Assembly (NCBI RefSeq): GCF_902810445.1
Contig: NZ_LR778175.1
Location: forward strand, 310,001 to 374,000
Length of the DNA: 64,000 nt
DNA from: Candidatus Nitrosacidococcus tergens
GTDB lineage: Bacteria; Pseudomonadota; Gammaproteobacteria; Nitrosococcales; Nitrosococcaceae
Direction of reading: 5' to 3'
In this document: piece by piece, positions 53,423 to 63,194 of the stretch
How positions within the stretch are numbered: position 1 is the stretch's first letter
Layout of the letters: every line of letters starts with the position of its first letter
Translations under genes and position numbers: made by a program
The notes under the pieces: generated by a model
Told to the model about the DNA's origin: nothing
What the model saw: the letters and a program-made list of their open reading frames with translations, nothing else
The model's database searches: none

Positions 53423-53932
53423 ATGGGGCAAATAGAGCATAGAGAACTAGAAGGCAGTCTATTAGAAAAACTAGTAGCTGTAAGGCGAGTTGCTAAGGTT
53501 GTAAAAGGTGGTCGCCAATTTGGTTTTTCAGCACTAACTGTAGTTGGTGATGGTAAGGGTAGAGTAGGATTTGGGCAAGGAAAAGCCAAAGAAGTTCCTG
53601 CGGCTATTCAAAAAGCATTAGAAGATGCAAAAAAGAATATGGTTTCAGTCTCTCTCAAAGGGGGAACTCTACAGTATCCACTAACTGCTAGTTACGGTGC
53701 TGCTAAAATTTATATGCAACCAGCTCCTCAAGGAACTGGGATTATTGCTGGAGGAGCCATGCGTGCAGTTTTCGAAGTTGTTGGTATACATAATGTTTTA
53801 GCAAAATGTATTGGATCAACAAACCCAATTAATATTGTTAGATCTACTATTCTTGGTCTTTCTCATATGGCAAGTCCTATAAGTATTGCTCTGAAGCGAG
53901 GAAAAGATCTTCAAGAGATTCTCAGTGAATAA
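53423..53932 (+). CDS. rpsE: 30S ribosomal protein S5
   Basis: Decoding fidelity and mRNA entry protein. The 169 residues show [35 protein letters not shown] with the spectinomycin-loop region intact, [21 protein letters not shown] and [15 protein letters not shown]. The stop shares one base with the rpmD ATG. Confidence 0.99.
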   Translation: MGQIEHRELEGSLLEKLVAVRRVAKVVKGGRQFGFSALTVVGDGKGRVGFGQGKAKEVPAAIQKALEDAKKNMVSVSLKGGTLQYPLTASYGAAKIYMQPAPQGTGIIAGGAMRAVFEVVGIHNVLAKCIGSTNPINIVRSTILGLSHMASPISIALKRGKDLQEILSE

Positions 53933-54120
53933 TGAATAACAAAAATAGAATTCAAGTAGTACTTGTAAAAAGTCTGATCGGCAGGTTAGAGCGGCATAAA
54001 AAGTGTGCTATTGGTTTAGGGTTACGCCGTATAGGGAAATCAGCTGCTGTTTATGATACTCCGGAAAATAGAGGAATGATAAAAGAAATTTCCTATCTAA
54101 TTAAAATCAACGATAATTAG
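53932..54120 (+). CDS. rpmD: 50S ribosomal protein L30
   Basis: Small 23S protein of 62 residues: NRIQVVLVKSLIGRLERHKKCAIGLGLRRIGKSA matches the family, with the C-terminal NRGMIKEISYLIKI. Begins inside the rpsE stop (TAATG); rplO follows after 2 bases. Confidence 0.98.
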   Translation: MNNKNRIQVVLVKSLIGRLERHKKCAIGLGLRRIGKSAAVYDTPENRGMIKEISYLIKINDN

Positions 54121-54122
54121 CT

Positions 54123-54563
54123 ATGAGATTAAATACTCTCTCATTTATATCAGGCACTAAACAGAAGAAAACTCGTCTTGGCAGAGGTAGAGGATCAGGT
54201 CTAGGTAAAACTTGTGGGCGTGGTCATAAGGGGCAGAAAGCAAGAGCAGGAGGCTATCATAAGGTTGGCTTTGAAGGAGGACAGTTACCTATTCAGAGGC
54301 GTCTTCCTAAGATAGGGTTTATATCTCTTAGTGCTAAAGGTTCCATTGAACTTAGATTAGATCAAATTTCTAGAATAAATGCTGATGTGTTAAGTATTGA
54401 TAGTCTTGTTCATTCTGGTTTAATTTCAAAGCGAACTAAAAGAGTCAAGATTATTGCATCAGGAAAAATTGACAAGGCGGTAACTCTTCATGGTATTCAA
54501 GTATCTACGAATGCACGCCTAGCAATTGAAGAACTAGGCGGTAAAGTTAATGAAAAGGAATAA
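54123..54563 (+). CDS. rplO: 50S ribosomal protein L15
   Basis: Late assembly protein deep in the large subunit. The 146 residues have the Gly/Arg-rich N-terminal tail ([20 protein letters not shown]) and [19 protein letters not shown], both signatures. secY starts 2 bases after its stop, as is usual. Confidence 0.99.
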   Translation: MRLNTLSFISGTKQKKTRLGRGRGSGLGKTCGRGHKGQKARAGGYHKVGFEGGQLPIQRRLPKIGFISLSAKGSIELRLDQISRINADVLSIDSLVHSGLISKRTKRVKIIASGKIDKAVTLHGIQVSTNARLAIEELGGKVNEKE

Positions 54564-54565
54564 TA

Positions 54566-55942
54566 GTGGCAAAGCATAGCCGTAAAGCAAAATTTTCTCG
54601 AGCTGGGGATAAATTTAGCAAGTTTGATGGTTTGAGTCGTAAGCTATTTTTTGTGCTAGGTGCTCTATTAGTTTATAGAATAGGTACTTTTATTCCTGTA
54701 CCTGGTGTCGATCCAAGTGCACTTTCTGCGTTATTTGAGCAACAACAGGGTACAATATTAGACATGTTTAACATGTTCTCTGGTGGTGCTCTAAGGCGTC
54801 TATCTGTATTTGCTCTAGGAATTATGCCTTATATCTCTGCATCCATTATTATGCAACTACTAACAACAGTTCATCCTAAACTAGAACAGTTGAAAAAAGA
54901 AGGTGCATCAGGGCGTAGAAAAATTACTCAATATACTCGCTATGGCACATTGCTTTTGGCAACTATACAGTCTATAGGAGTGGCGATTGCTTTAGAATCA
55001 CAACAGGTAAGTGGTATGTCGGTAGTTATCGATCCAGGTATTTTATTTCGACTAACTGCTGTAATAACACTTGTTAGTGGTGCATTATTTTTAATGTGGC
55101 TTGGTGAACAAATTACTGAACGAGGTATTGGTAACGGAATTTCATTAATAATTTTTGCTGGAATCGTTGCTGGGTTACCATCTGCTCTTGGTGGAACGCT
55201 TGAATTAGCGAGAACCGGGGAGATTCATATACTTACTGTACTAGTACTTTTAGCCCTAACCTTAGCAGTAACAGCATTTGTAGTTTTTGTGGAGCGTGCA
55301 CAACGGCGTATACCAGTGCACTATGCAAGGCAGCAAGTTGGCGGTAAAACTTATGGTGGACAAGTTAGCCATTTACCTTTAAAAATAAATATGTCTGGAG
55401 TTATTCCGCCTATATTTGCGTCTAGTATTATTTTATTCCCAGCTACGCTAGCAAGTTGGTTTAGTTCTAATGAAGGGATGGGATGGCTTAAAGATCTATC
55501 AGCCACTTTGTCTCCAGGGCAACCCATTTATGTAATTTTATATGCAGCAGCAATCGTTTTTTTCTGCTTTTTTTATACAGCATTAGTTTTTAATCCAAAA
55601 GAGACAGCCGATAACTTAAAAAAATCTGGTGCTTTTATTCCTGGAATACGCCCAGGAGATCACACTACTCGATATATTGATACTGTTATGGGGAGGCTTA
55701 CTTTAGGTGGTGCTATTTATATTACTGCTGTATGTCTTTTGCCAGAATTTTTAATTTTATACTGGAATGTACCTTTTTATTTTGGAGGCACATCCTTATT
55801 AATTATTGTGGTTGTAGTTATGGATTTTGTAGCCCAAGTACAAGCCCATCTAGTATCTCATCAATATAAAAGCTTATTGAAAAAAGCCGAGTCAAAGGGT
55901 GTTAACATTGACAATGTTCTTCAAAATCAAATTATACGCTAG
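54566..55942 (+). CDS. secY: Protein translocase subunit SecY
   Basis: Channel-forming subunit of the SecYEG translocon. The 458 residues hold ten hydrophobic helices, with the plug region and [19 protein letters not shown] near the start, the signature [25 protein letters not shown], and the cytoplasmic loops with [14 protein letters not shown] and [13 protein letters not shown] that contact the ribosome and SecA. Start GTG at 54566. Confidence 0.99.
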   Translation: MAKHSRKAKFSRAGDKFSKFDGLSRKLFFVLGALLVYRIGTFIPVPGVDPSALSALFEQQQGTILDMFNMFSGGALRRLSVFALGIMPYISASIIMQLLTTVHPKLEQLKKEGASGRRKITQYTRYGTLLLATIQSIGVAIALESQQVSGMSVVIDPGILFRLTAVITLVSGALFLMWLGEQITERGIGNGISLIIFAGIVAGLPSALGGTLELARTGEIHILTVLVLLALTLAVTAFVVFVERAQRRIPVHYARQQVGGKTYGGQVSHLPLKINMSGVIPPIFASSIILFPATLASWFSSNEGMGWLKDLSATLSPGQPIYVILYAAAIVFFCFFYTALVFNPKETADNLKKSGAFIPGIRPGDHTTRYIDTVMGRLTLGGAIYITAVCLLPEFLILYWNVPFYFGGTSLLIIVVVVMDFVAQVQAHLVSHQYKSLLKKAESKGVNIDNVLQNQIIR

Positions 55943-55981
55943 CAAAATCTAATATTTTACCTATGGGGGTTAACTAGATAA

Positions 55982-56098
55982 ATGAAAGTTCGAGCTTCTG
56001 TAAAAAAACTTTGTCAAAGCTGCAAACTTATACGAAGAAAAAGAATTGTAAGGGTAATATGCAGCAAAGACGCTCGGCATAAACAACGTCAAGGATAG
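55982..56098 (+). CDS. rpmJ: 50S ribosomal protein L36 (zinc-binding type)
   Basis: Encodes 38 residues, starting [20 protein letters not shown] and ending in HKQRQG. Cys11, Cys14, Cys27 and His33 form the zinc site, so this is the C-plus form of L36. It lies between secY (39 bases) and rpsM (37 bases), the canonical place at the end of the spc operon. Confidence 0.97.
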   Translation: MKVRASVKKLCQSCKLIRRKRIVRVICSKDARHKQRQG

Positions 56099-56135
56099 TA
56101 ATTACGATAAATAGATACTGAGGGTAAGATAAATA

Positions 56136-56486
56136 ATGGCACGTATCGCTGGAATCAATATACCAGTACATAAACACGTAAAGATAGCACTTACTTCTAT
56201 TTATGGAATAGGAAATACCCGTGCTCGAAAAATCTGTGACTCGGTAGGAATTCCTATACAAAAAAAGGTTGCAGATCTCTCTGAGCAGGAGTTAGAAGAT
56301 CTACGTACTGAAGTGAATAAATATTCTATAGAAGGTGATTTGCGCCGTGAAGTAACAATGAATATTAAACGGTTAATGGATATAGGTTGTTATCGAGGTC
56401 TTCGGCACCGCAAGAATCTTCCAGTACATGGTCAACGAACCCAAACAAATGCAAGAACACGGAAGGGACCTAGAAAGGTAAAATAA
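56136..56486 (+). CDS. rpsM: 30S ribosomal protein S13
   Basis: Head protein contacting P-site tRNA and bridging the subunits. The 116 residues start [21 protein letters not shown], with [17 protein letters not shown], and end with the basic tail [16 protein letters not shown]. First gene of the alpha operon group. Confidence 0.99.
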   Translation: MARIAGINIPVHKHVKIALTSIYGIGNTRARKICDSVGIPIQKKVADLSEQELEDLRTEVNKYSIEGDLRREVTMNIKRLMDIGCYRGLRHRKNLPVHGQRTQTNARTRKGPRKVK

Positions 56487-56500
56487 TAGAGTCTATATTA

Positions 56501-56884
56501 ATGGTAAAATCAAGTACAAAAAAGAAAGTTAGAAGAACTGTTACCGATGGGATCGCGCATATTCATGCTTCTTTTAATAATACAATTATTACGATTTCTG
56601 ATCGCCAAGGAAATGCTCTAGCATGGGCTACATCCGGTGGAAGTGGTTTTCGTGGATCCCGTAAGAGTACACCTTTTGCCGCACAAGTGGCTGCAGAAAG
56701 AGCAGGGCGTATTGCTCAAGAGATGGGTATGAAAAATGTAGAAGTATACATTAAAGGTCCTGGACCAGGAAGAGAATCAGCCGCGCGTGCTCTGAATAAT
56801 ATAGGTTTTAAAATAATAGGTATAATAGATATTACTCCTATTCCCCATAATGGTTGTCGCCCCCCTAAAAGGCGAAGAGTTTAA
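56501..56884 (+). CDS. rpsK: 30S ribosomal protein S11
   Basis: Platform protein near the Shine-Dalgarno helix. The 127 residues include [28 protein letters not shown] and the conserved end [17 protein letters not shown]. 14 bases after rpsM. Confidence 0.99.
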   Translation: MVKSSTKKKVRRTVTDGIAHIHASFNNTIITISDRQGNALAWATSGGSGFRGSRKSTPFAAQVAAERAGRIAQEMGMKNVEVYIKGPGPGRESAARALNNIGFKIIGIIDITPIPHNGCRPPKRRRV

Positions 56885-56898
56885 AAGGAGGGTTAAAC

Positions 56899-57525
56899 TT
56901 GGCTAAATATATAGGTCCTAAACTCAAGCAAGCAAGGCGCGAAGGAACAGATCTTTTTTTAAAAAGCGGAATTAGATCTATAGATTCAAAATGCAAGATT
57001 CAACAAATTCCCGGACAGCATGGATCAGCCTCAAAACAAAGTCGCCTATCAGGTTATGCTTCTCAGTTACGAGAGAAGCAAAAGCTACGTCGAATGTATG
57101 GCATTTTAGAAAAGCAGTTTCGATCTTACTATAAGGAAGCCACAAGAATAAAAGGATCTACTGGAGAAAATTTGTTGAAAATCCTAGAATCTCGCCTTGA
57201 TAATGTGGTTTATAGAATGGGATTTGGGAGTACTCGTGCTGAAGCACGCCAGCTTGTTAACCATAAGGGTATCCTTGTCAATGGTAAAGAGGTGAATATA
57301 CCTTCTTATAAAATTCAGGTTGAAGATAAGGTAATTGTAAAAGATAAAGCTAAGAAGCAGGATCGTATAAAACTAGCACTTGAAATTGCTCAAGCGAGAA
57401 CAAATGTGGATTGGGTTGATGTTGATCTAAATAAAATGGAAGGGGTGTTTAGAAGAGTTCCTGAGCGTAGCGAATTAGCTTCTGATATACAAGAAAACTT
57501 AGTAGTAGAACTGTATTCAAAATAG
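56899..57525 (+). CDS. rpsD: 30S ribosomal protein S4
   Basis: 16S assembly nucleator, and in E. coli the alpha operon repressor. The 208 residues include the N-terminal [19 protein letters not shown] and the S4 RNA-binding domain [31 protein letters not shown]. The start is TTG at 56899, backed by AAGGAGG upstream and by the family N-terminus. Confidence 0.99.
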   Translation: MAKYIGPKLKQARREGTDLFLKSGIRSIDSKCKIQQIPGQHGSASKQSRLSGYASQLREKQKLRRMYGILEKQFRSYYKEATRIKGSTGENLLKILESRLDNVVYRMGFGSTRAEARQLVNHKGILVNGKEVNIPSYKIQVEDKVIVKDKAKKQDRIKLALEIAQARTNVDWVDVDLNKMEGVFRRVPERSELASDIQENLVVELYSK

Positions 57526-57578
57526 CATATTATTTATGTGCTGCATCAAACTATTTAAAATAAGACTGATCTTAAGCT

Positions 57579-58565
57579 ATGTTAGCATCTAATTTCCTGA
57601 AACCAAAGATAATAGATGTTCAGTGTATTAATAATAATAGAGCTAGAGTAGTATTAGAACCTCTAGAGCGTGGATTTGGGCATACATTAGGAAATGCCCT
57701 AAGAAGAATTTTATTATCTTCAATGCCTGGATGTGCTATTGTTGAGGTACAGATCGATCATATCCTCCATGAATATTCTTCTAAAGAAGGAATCCAAGAA
57801 GATATAGTAGAGATTTTATTAAATTTAAAAGAAGTGGCGATTAATTTACATGATTGCGATGAAGCTATTTTAGAATTAAATAGTAAAGGACCTAAAATAA
57901 TTACTGCGGGGGATATAAAAACTGATCATAGCGTAGAAATTATCAATCCTGAACATGTGATTGCTCACCTAACTGAATCAGGAGAATTCTCTTGTATTAT
58001 GAAGGTGGCTCGAGGAAGAGGGTATGAGCCCGCTTCTGTACGATCTACAAATAATGAAAAGCATAACTCAATTGGCTATTTAACCCTTGATGCTTCTTTT
58101 AGCCCTATTAAAAAAGTCGCATATGATGTCGAGAGAGCTCGTGTAGAGCAAAGGACTGATCTAGATAAACTTATTATTGAAATTGAGACGAATGGTGCTA
58201 TTTCGCCAGATGAGGCGATAAGGAAGGCTGCTTCAATTCTGCAAGATCAGCTAACATTTTTTGTTGATTTGAAAAATAAAGAGAATGTTTCTACTAACCA
58301 AGAGTTTGGAAAAGTTGATCCCATACTATTACAGTCTATAGATGATTTGGAATTAACAGTACGTTCATTAAATTGCCTGAAAGCAGAAAATATCTACTAT
58401 GTTGGAGATTTAATCCAACAAACAGAATCTGGGCTGCTGAAAACTCCTAATTTAGGAAAAAAATCTTTAATGGAAATAAAGGAAATTCTTGCTTCTAGAG
58501 GCCTCTCACTAGGCATGCAAGTAAATAATTGGCCTCCTGAAGGGTTAGAAATGGTTAGAATATAA
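57579..58565 (+). CDS. rpoA: DNA-directed RNA polymerase subunit alpha
   Basis: The alpha dimer starts polymerase assembly and its C-terminal domain binds UP elements and activators. The 328 residues have the N-terminal domain ([28 protein letters not shown]), a linker near 235-248, and the C-terminal domain with [17 protein letters not shown], holding the DNA-binding Arg that corresponds to E. coli Arg265, and [19 protein letters not shown]. Confidence 0.99.
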   Translation: MLASNFLKPKIIDVQCINNNRARVVLEPLERGFGHTLGNALRRILLSSMPGCAIVEVQIDHILHEYSSKEGIQEDIVEILLNLKEVAINLHDCDEAILELNSKGPKIITAGDIKTDHSVEIINPEHVIAHLTESGEFSCIMKVARGRGYEPASVRSTNNEKHNSIGYLTLDASFSPIKKVAYDVERARVEQRTDLDKLIIEIETNGAISPDEAIRKAASILQDQLTFFVDLKNKENVSTNQEFGKVDPILLQSIDDLELTVRSLNCLKAENIYYVGDLIQQTESGLLKTPNLGKKSLMEIKEILASRGLSLGMQVNNWPPEGLEMVRI

Positions 58566-58592
58566 TATCTTAAAAAAAGAGTAGTAGATTAT

Positions 58593-58961
58593 ATGCGTCA
58601 TCGTCACAGTGGAAGAAAATTAAATCGGACAACTGCACACAGGGAGTCTATGCTTCGTAATATGTCAGTGTCTTTACTAAAGCATGAAGTAATCCAAACA
58701 ACCCTTCCTAAAGCTAAGGAGCTTCGAAGGATTGCTGAACCACTAATTACACTAGCAAAAAAGGATACTGTAGCTAATCGCCGTCTAGCATTCTCTCGAT
58801 TAAGAGATAGGGACGTAGTTACAAAATTATTCAGAGATCTTGCACCTCGATATAAAACACGTCCAGGCGGTTATCTAAGATTATTAAAAAATGGATTCCG
58901 TAGTGGCGATAATGCTCCTATTACTTTGATAGAGCTTGTGGATCGTGATAGTAATAATTAG
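58593..58961 (+). CDS. rplQ: 50S ribosomal protein L17
   Basis: The 122 residues match the family: [40 protein letters not shown] and the [17 protein letters not shown] signature. Last gene of the run that begins at 27633. Its stop overlaps the ubiG stop on the other strand by 4 bases, and no terminator hairpin is seen nearby. Confidence 0.99.
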   Translation: MRHRHSGRKLNRTTAHRESMLRNMSVSLLKHEVIQTTLPKAKELRRIAEPLITLAKKDTVANRRLAFSRLRDRDVVTKLFRDLAPRYKTRPGGYLRLLKNGFRSGDNAPITLIELVDRDSNN

Positions 58962-59665
58962 CTCTTAATAGCGTAGCCAATATAATTTACGCTAATATCG
59001 CTGTTTAACCAGCATGTTTGATTTATAGGGTTATAATGTAGCCCTATAAATTCCTCGATATTTAAGTGTTCCAGACGACACCAAGATTCTAATTCGGAAG
59101 GAAGAATGAAGCGTTTATAGTCATGAGTTCCTTTAGGGATGATTCTCCCTATATATTCTGCACCCACAACTCCAAATAAATATCCTTTTAGAGTGCGGTT
59201 AAGCGTAGAAAAAAAGAATATTCCACCGGGCTTAAGTAATTGAGCACAAGCATGGATAATTCCGGCAGGATCAGGTACATGCTCTAGCATTTCTAAACAA
59301 GTGATAATATCGAAGGATTGTGATTTTTCACTTGCTAAATCTTCTACGCTTATCTGCTGGTAGTCTATACCTAACCCACTCTCTAGTGCATGTAAGCGTG
59401 CTACTGTGAGTAGATCATAACCCAGATCTATGCCTGTTACTTCAGAACCAAGTTTGGCTAGAGACTCAGTGAGAAGACCACCACCGCAACCCACATCCAA
59501 AGCTTTTTTTCCTACCAGACAGCTATGACTACATATATACTTCATTCGTATTGGGTTAATGTGGTGAAGTGTTCTAAATTCCCCCTTACTTTCCCACCAG
59601 TTATGGGCTAGGGTATTAAATCTACCTATCTCTTGAAGATCAACATTTACTAGCTGCTTATTCAT
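58958..59665 (-). CDS. ubiG: Ubiquinone biosynthesis O-methyltransferase UbiG
   Basis: AdoMet-dependent enzyme that carries out both O-methylation steps of ubiquinone synthesis. I start at the ATG at 59665 (235 residues, [19 protein letters not shown]), which matches E. coli UbiG; the frame extends 19 codons further but those are not conserved. [23 protein letters not shown], the AdoMet motif [15 protein letters not shown] and [16 protein letters not shown] are family marks. It follows cysB by 34 bases on the same strand. Confidence 0.96.
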   Translation of the reverse strand: MNKQLVNVDLQEIGRFNTLAHNWWESKGEFRTLHHINPIRMKYICSHSCLVGKKALDVGCGGGLLTESLAKLGSEVTGIDLGYDLLTVARLHALESGLGIDYQQISVEDLASEKSQSFDIITCLEMLEHVPDPAGIIHACAQLLKPGGIFFFSTLNRTLKGYLFGVVGAEYIGRIIPKGTHDYKRFILPSELESWCRLEHLNIEEFIGLHYNPINQTCWLNSDISVNYIGYAIKS

Positions 59666-59699
59666 TAAGTATTCCCTTAAGAAGTTAGTATATATATTT

Positions 59700-60620
59700 T
59701 TATGTATATATCGCTCTATCAATTACTTCATGAGTAAGTGATGGCGTAAATAGTTTTAGAAAATCATAAGCATATCCTCTTAAATAGGCACCTCGACGGA
59801 TTCCTACATAAGTAATACTAGATTCAAATAGATTTTCTGCATCAATTGACTTTAGAGGCGCATCTTCAGTGGCATTAAATGCCATTTTTGCGATTATACC
59901 AATACCTAATCCTAAGTGAAGGTAGGTTTTAATTACATCCGCATCGCTTGCAGTCAAAATAATATTGGGCGTTATTTTTTTATTTATAAATGCTTGATCA
60001 AGCTTCGAGCGACCTGTAAAGCCAGTTATATAAGTAATAATAGGATACTTTGCTATATCCTCTAAGGTCAGAGGATTACATAAAAGTAGTGGATGATTCG
60101 ATGGTACAATAACACATCTATTCCAGCTATAACAAGGCAATAATGCTAATTCCTTAAATAAACCAATTGATTCCGTTGCAATTGCTAAATCTACTGTACC
60201 ATTAGCTGCCATTTCAGCAATTTGTTGTGGTGTCCCTTGAAACATTCTCAAATGGACTTCAGGATAGCTGGCTCTGAATTGTTTAATTATTGGCGGTAGA
60301 ACATACCTTGCTTGTGTATGTGTAGTTGCAATGGAGAGTATACCCTGGCGCTTATTATTTACCTCCTTTCCTACTAGTTTAATGTTCTCTACTTCAGATA
60401 AAATCTTATCAATCATTCCTAAGATTAAAACCCCAGCTGGAGTCATTCCTATAAGACGCTTACCATAGCGCTCAAATATAGGTGTACCAAGCTCTTGCTC
60501 AAGTTGATGTATTTGATTACTAATACCAGGTTGTGTCATATGGAGTGCTTGAGCAGCGGTAGATACACTATATTTTCGGCGTACTATCTCTTGTACTGAT
60601 CTTAGTTGTTGTAGCTTCAT
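59700..60620 (-). CDS. cysB: LysR-type regulator CysB
   Basis: Regulator of sulfate assimilation; in E. coli it responds to N-acetylserine and sulfide. With the ATG at 60620 the protein has 306 residues and starts MKLQQLRSVQEIVRRKYSV, matching CysB; an in-frame extension to 60680 is unlikely. The winged helix (1-60, TAAQALHMTQPGISNQIHQL), ATTHTQARYVLPPIIKQF and FTGRSKLDQAF match CysB/Cbl. It is about 18 residues shorter than E. coli CysB at the C-terminus. The divergent tauE-cysHDN group, 116 bases away, is its expected target. Confidence 0.93.
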   Translation of the reverse strand: MKLQQLRSVQEIVRRKYSVSTAAQALHMTQPGISNQIHQLEQELGTPIFERYGKRLIGMTPAGVLILGMIDKILSEVENIKLVGKEVNNKRQGILSIATTHTQARYVLPPIIKQFRASYPEVHLRMFQGTPQQIAEMAANGTVDLAIATESIGLFKELALLPCYSWNRCVIVPSNHPLLLCNPLTLEDIAKYPIITYITGFTGRSKLDQAFINKKITPNIILTASDADVIKTYLHLGLGIGIIAKMAFNATEDAPLKSIDAENLFESSITYVGIRRGAYLRGYAYDFLKLFTPSLTHEVIDRAIYT

Positions 60621-60736
60621 AATTGCATATAAAAAAAAATTATATCTATAAAGAACAATATATTTTGATTTAATATACATTAAATATTATCATTTTAGAT
60701 AAATTTCTAACTAAATAACTTATTTGTTATTACCGT
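60621..60736. promoter_or_regulatory. Divergent cysB/tauE control region
   Basis: This 116-base, very AT-rich spacer separates the cysB start from the sulfate assimilation genes and must hold promoters for both. CysB-type sites are too degenerate to place by eye, but LysR regulators commonly bind such a divergent spacer. Confidence 0.45.
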
Positions 60737-61537
60737 ATGGAACTAGGATATATAATATCTGGACTGGTAGTGGGTTTTATGGTGGGGCTTACTGGGGTGG
60801 GAGGTGGATCTCTAATGACCCCTATTCTGATTTTTGGATTTGGTCTCTCTCCTATAAGGGCAGTAGGTACCGATTTACTATTTGCAGCCCTCACTAAAAT
60901 AGGTGGAGTTTGGAGTCATTGGCATCACCATACCATTCAGTGGCACGTTGTCGGATTTCTAGCTCTAGGTAGCATTCCATCAACAATAATAACACTACAA
61001 GTACTGAAAAATTTTCAGCACCATGATCAACAGCTTACAAATTTAATTAATTTAATTTTAGGCTTTGCATTAATTTTAACTGCTCTAGCACTACCACTGA
61101 AAGATTGGTTAAAAAAAGCTATCAAAGCTAATCATACCTCAAAGCTTGTACAAGTTGTTCATCGTCTTCAACAAAATAAAAATTTTATTGTAATAACTAC
61201 GATTACTATTGGTTGGATACTAGGATTTATTGTCACTATGTCTTCAATTGGTGCAGGTGCCTTAGGATCTGTTGCTTTGTTATACCTTTACCCTAATTTG
61301 TATATGAATCAGCTAGCAGCAACTGATATTGCTCATGCAGTGCCTTTAACGATTATTGCTGGAATAGGACATTGGCACTTAGGTACGGTAGATGTACATG
61401 TTTTAGGTAATCTTCTTTTAGGATCTTTGCCTGGAGTCTACCTAGGTAGTCGTTTTAGTATTAACCTTCCAGATAGAGTAATACAAATTACTCTTTCAAC
61501 TTTACTCATGTTAATTGGTATTAAGTTTATTCTTTAA
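60737..61537 (+). CDS. TauE/SafE family membrane permease
   Basis: Integral membrane protein of 266 residues with about seven or eight hydrophobic helices in two halves. LTGVGGGSLMTPILIFGFG near the start and SSIGAGALGSVALLYLYP at about 172-189 are the repeated family motif. Members export or import sulfite, sulfoacetate, sulfate or other sulfur anions. Because it opens the cysH-cysD-cysN group and is divergent from cysB, sulfate uptake is the most likely role here (inference). Confidence 0.82.
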   Translation: MELGYIISGLVVGFMVGLTGVGGGSLMTPILIFGFGLSPIRAVGTDLLFAALTKIGGVWSHWHHHTIQWHVVGFLALGSIPSTIITLQVLKNFQHHDQQLTNLINLILGFALILTALALPLKDWLKKAIKANHTSKLVQVVHRLQQNKNFIVITTITIGWILGFIVTMSSIGAGALGSVALLYLYPNLYMNQLAATDIAHAVPLTIIAGIGHWHLGTVDVHVLGNLLLGSLPGVYLGSRFSINLPDRVIQITLSTLLMLIGIKFIL

Positions 61538-61556
61538 AGTAAATATATAGTCATTG

Positions 61557-62252
61557 ATGAAATTAGAATCGGATAATTTATTAACAGATAAGGTTATAGA
61601 AGTAACTTCTTTGCTTACTTCTATAGTAAATAACTATGCACCTGCTTGCTTCTCATCCAGTTTTGGAGCAGAAGATATGGTACTCATTGATATGATATTT
61701 AAATATGCTCCAGAAATTGAGGTGTTTACTTTAGACACAGGTCGCTTACCTCAAGAAACTTATGAGCTAATTCAAAAAGTTATAGAACTCTATCATCAAC
61801 CGATCCATATTTATTTTCCTGAATCAGACGATGTAGAAGCCTATACCCAAACCCATGGGCCTAATGGATTTTATCAAAGTGTTGAGTTGCGAAAGAAGTG
61901 CTGCCATATACGAAAAGTACTGCCGCTTAAACGTGCACTACTAGGAAAAAAATCATGGATTACAGGTATGCGTAGAGAGCAGGCTATTACTCGCAAGGAT
62001 TTACCCCTTTCAGAATGGGATTCTGAGCACAAGCTTGAAAAATTTAATCCACTTATTACTTGGACTAGAGATGACGTATGGAATTATATTAAAAAATATA
62101 ATACTCCCTATAATATACTCCATGATCAGGGTTATGAAAGTATAGGTTGTGCCCCGTGTACCAGAGCAATTACAGTAGGTGAGGATATTCGTGCTGGACG
62201 TTGGTGGTGGGAAAATGCTGATACTAAAGAGTGTGGGTTACATAAAAATTGA
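61557..62252 (+). CDS. cysH: Adenylylsulfate (APS) reductase, iron-sulfur CysH type
   Basis: Reduces activated sulfate to sulfite with thioredoxin or glutathione. The 231 residues (ATG at 61557; a TTG one codon earlier is in frame) have FSSSFGAEDMVLID, LDTGRLPQETYE and the C-terminal catalytic ECGLHKN (Cys226). Cys115-Cys116 (KKCCHIRK) and Cys198/Cys201 (GCAPCTRA) are the four ligands of a [4Fe-4S] cluster, which marks APS reductases and is missing in the E. coli PAPS enzyme. So no APS kinase step should be needed. 19 bases after tauE. Confidence 0.93.
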   Translation: MKLESDNLLTDKVIEVTSLLTSIVNNYAPACFSSSFGAEDMVLIDMIFKYAPEIEVFTLDTGRLPQETYELIQKVIELYHQPIHIYFPESDDVEAYTQTHGPNGFYQSVELRKKCCHIRKVLPLKRALLGKKSWITGMRREQAITRKDLPLSEWDSEHKLEKFNPLITWTRDDVWNYIKKYNTPYNILHDQGYESIGCAPCTRAITVGEDIRAGRWWWENADTKECGLHKN

Positions 62253-62285
62253 TATAACCTAAAATTTATTGGTAAAGTGCATATT

Positions 62286-63191
62286 ATGGAATCATATCAT
62301 TTAACTCATTTAAAACAGCTCGAATCAGAGTCTATATTTATTATGCGAGAGGTTGCTGCTATTTTTGAGCGACCTGCACTACTTTTCTCTGGCGGTAAAG
62401 ATTCTATTGTTATGGTACATCTTGCACAAAAGGCATTTTGGCCTGCAAAGATTCCCTTGCCACTGTTACACATCGATACTGGACACAATTTTCCTGAAAC
62501 TTTAGAGTTTAGAGACAAGTTAGTTCAAAAAACTCAAGCAAGGCTTTTGGTAGGATCTGTGCAAAATTCTATTGATAAAGGGCGAGTAATAGAAGAAAAA
62601 GGAGTGAATGCAAGTCGTAATAAGCTACAAACTGTAACTTTACTAGATGCTATTGAAGAATTTAAAGTAGATGCCGCTTTTGGAGGCGGTCGCCGAGATG
62701 AGGAAAAAGCACGTGCTAAAGAAAGAATTTTTTCCCATCGTGATGAATTTGGTCAATGGGATCCTAAAAATCAGCGACCAGAATTGTGGAATCTATTTAA
62801 TGGTCATAAACATCTAGGAGAGCATTTTAGGGTTTTTCCACTGAGTAATTGGACTGAAATGGATGTATGGCAGTACATTGCTCAGGAAAATATAGATATC
62901 CCAAGTATTTATTTTAGCCATAATCGAGAAATTATTCAGCGAGATGGAATGCTACTTGCAAACTCACCCTATCTTACTTTAGTAGAAGGAGAAATTGTAG
63001 AACAACGAAGAGTACGATGCAGAACAGTTGGCGATATGACTTGCACTGGCGTTGTAGAATCAGAGGCTATAACTATTGAAGATATTATTCAGGAGGTAGC
63101 TTCTGCTAGAGTGACTGAGCGAGGAGGTAGAGCAGATGATAAGCGCTCAGAATCAGCCATGGAAGATCGTAAAAGACAGGGTTATTTTTAA
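62286..63191 (+). CDS. cysD: Sulfate adenylyltransferase small subunit CysD
   Basis: Makes APS from sulfate and ATP, powered by GTP hydrolysis in CysN. With ATG at 62286 it has 301 residues (an in-frame GTG lies three codons earlier). YHLTHLKQLESESIFIMREVAA, the PP-loop LLFSGGKDSIVMVHLA, AFGGGRRDEEKARAKERIFS and WDPKNQRPELWNLFNG are signatures, and it closes with KRQGYF. Cotranscribed with cysH and cysN. Confidence 0.96.
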   Translation: MESYHLTHLKQLESESIFIMREVAAIFERPALLFSGGKDSIVMVHLAQKAFWPAKIPLPLLHIDTGHNFPETLEFRDKLVQKTQARLLVGSVQNSIDKGRVIEEKGVNASRNKLQTVTLLDAIEEFKVDAAFGGGRRDEEKARAKERIFSHRDEFGQWDPKNQRPELWNLFNGHKHLGEHFRVFPLSNWTEMDVWQYIAQENIDIPSIYFSHNREIIQRDGMLLANSPYLTLVEGEIVEQRRVRCRTVGDMTCTGVVESEAITIEDIIQEVASARVTERGGRADDKRSESAMEDRKRQGYF

Positions 63192-63194
63192 AAA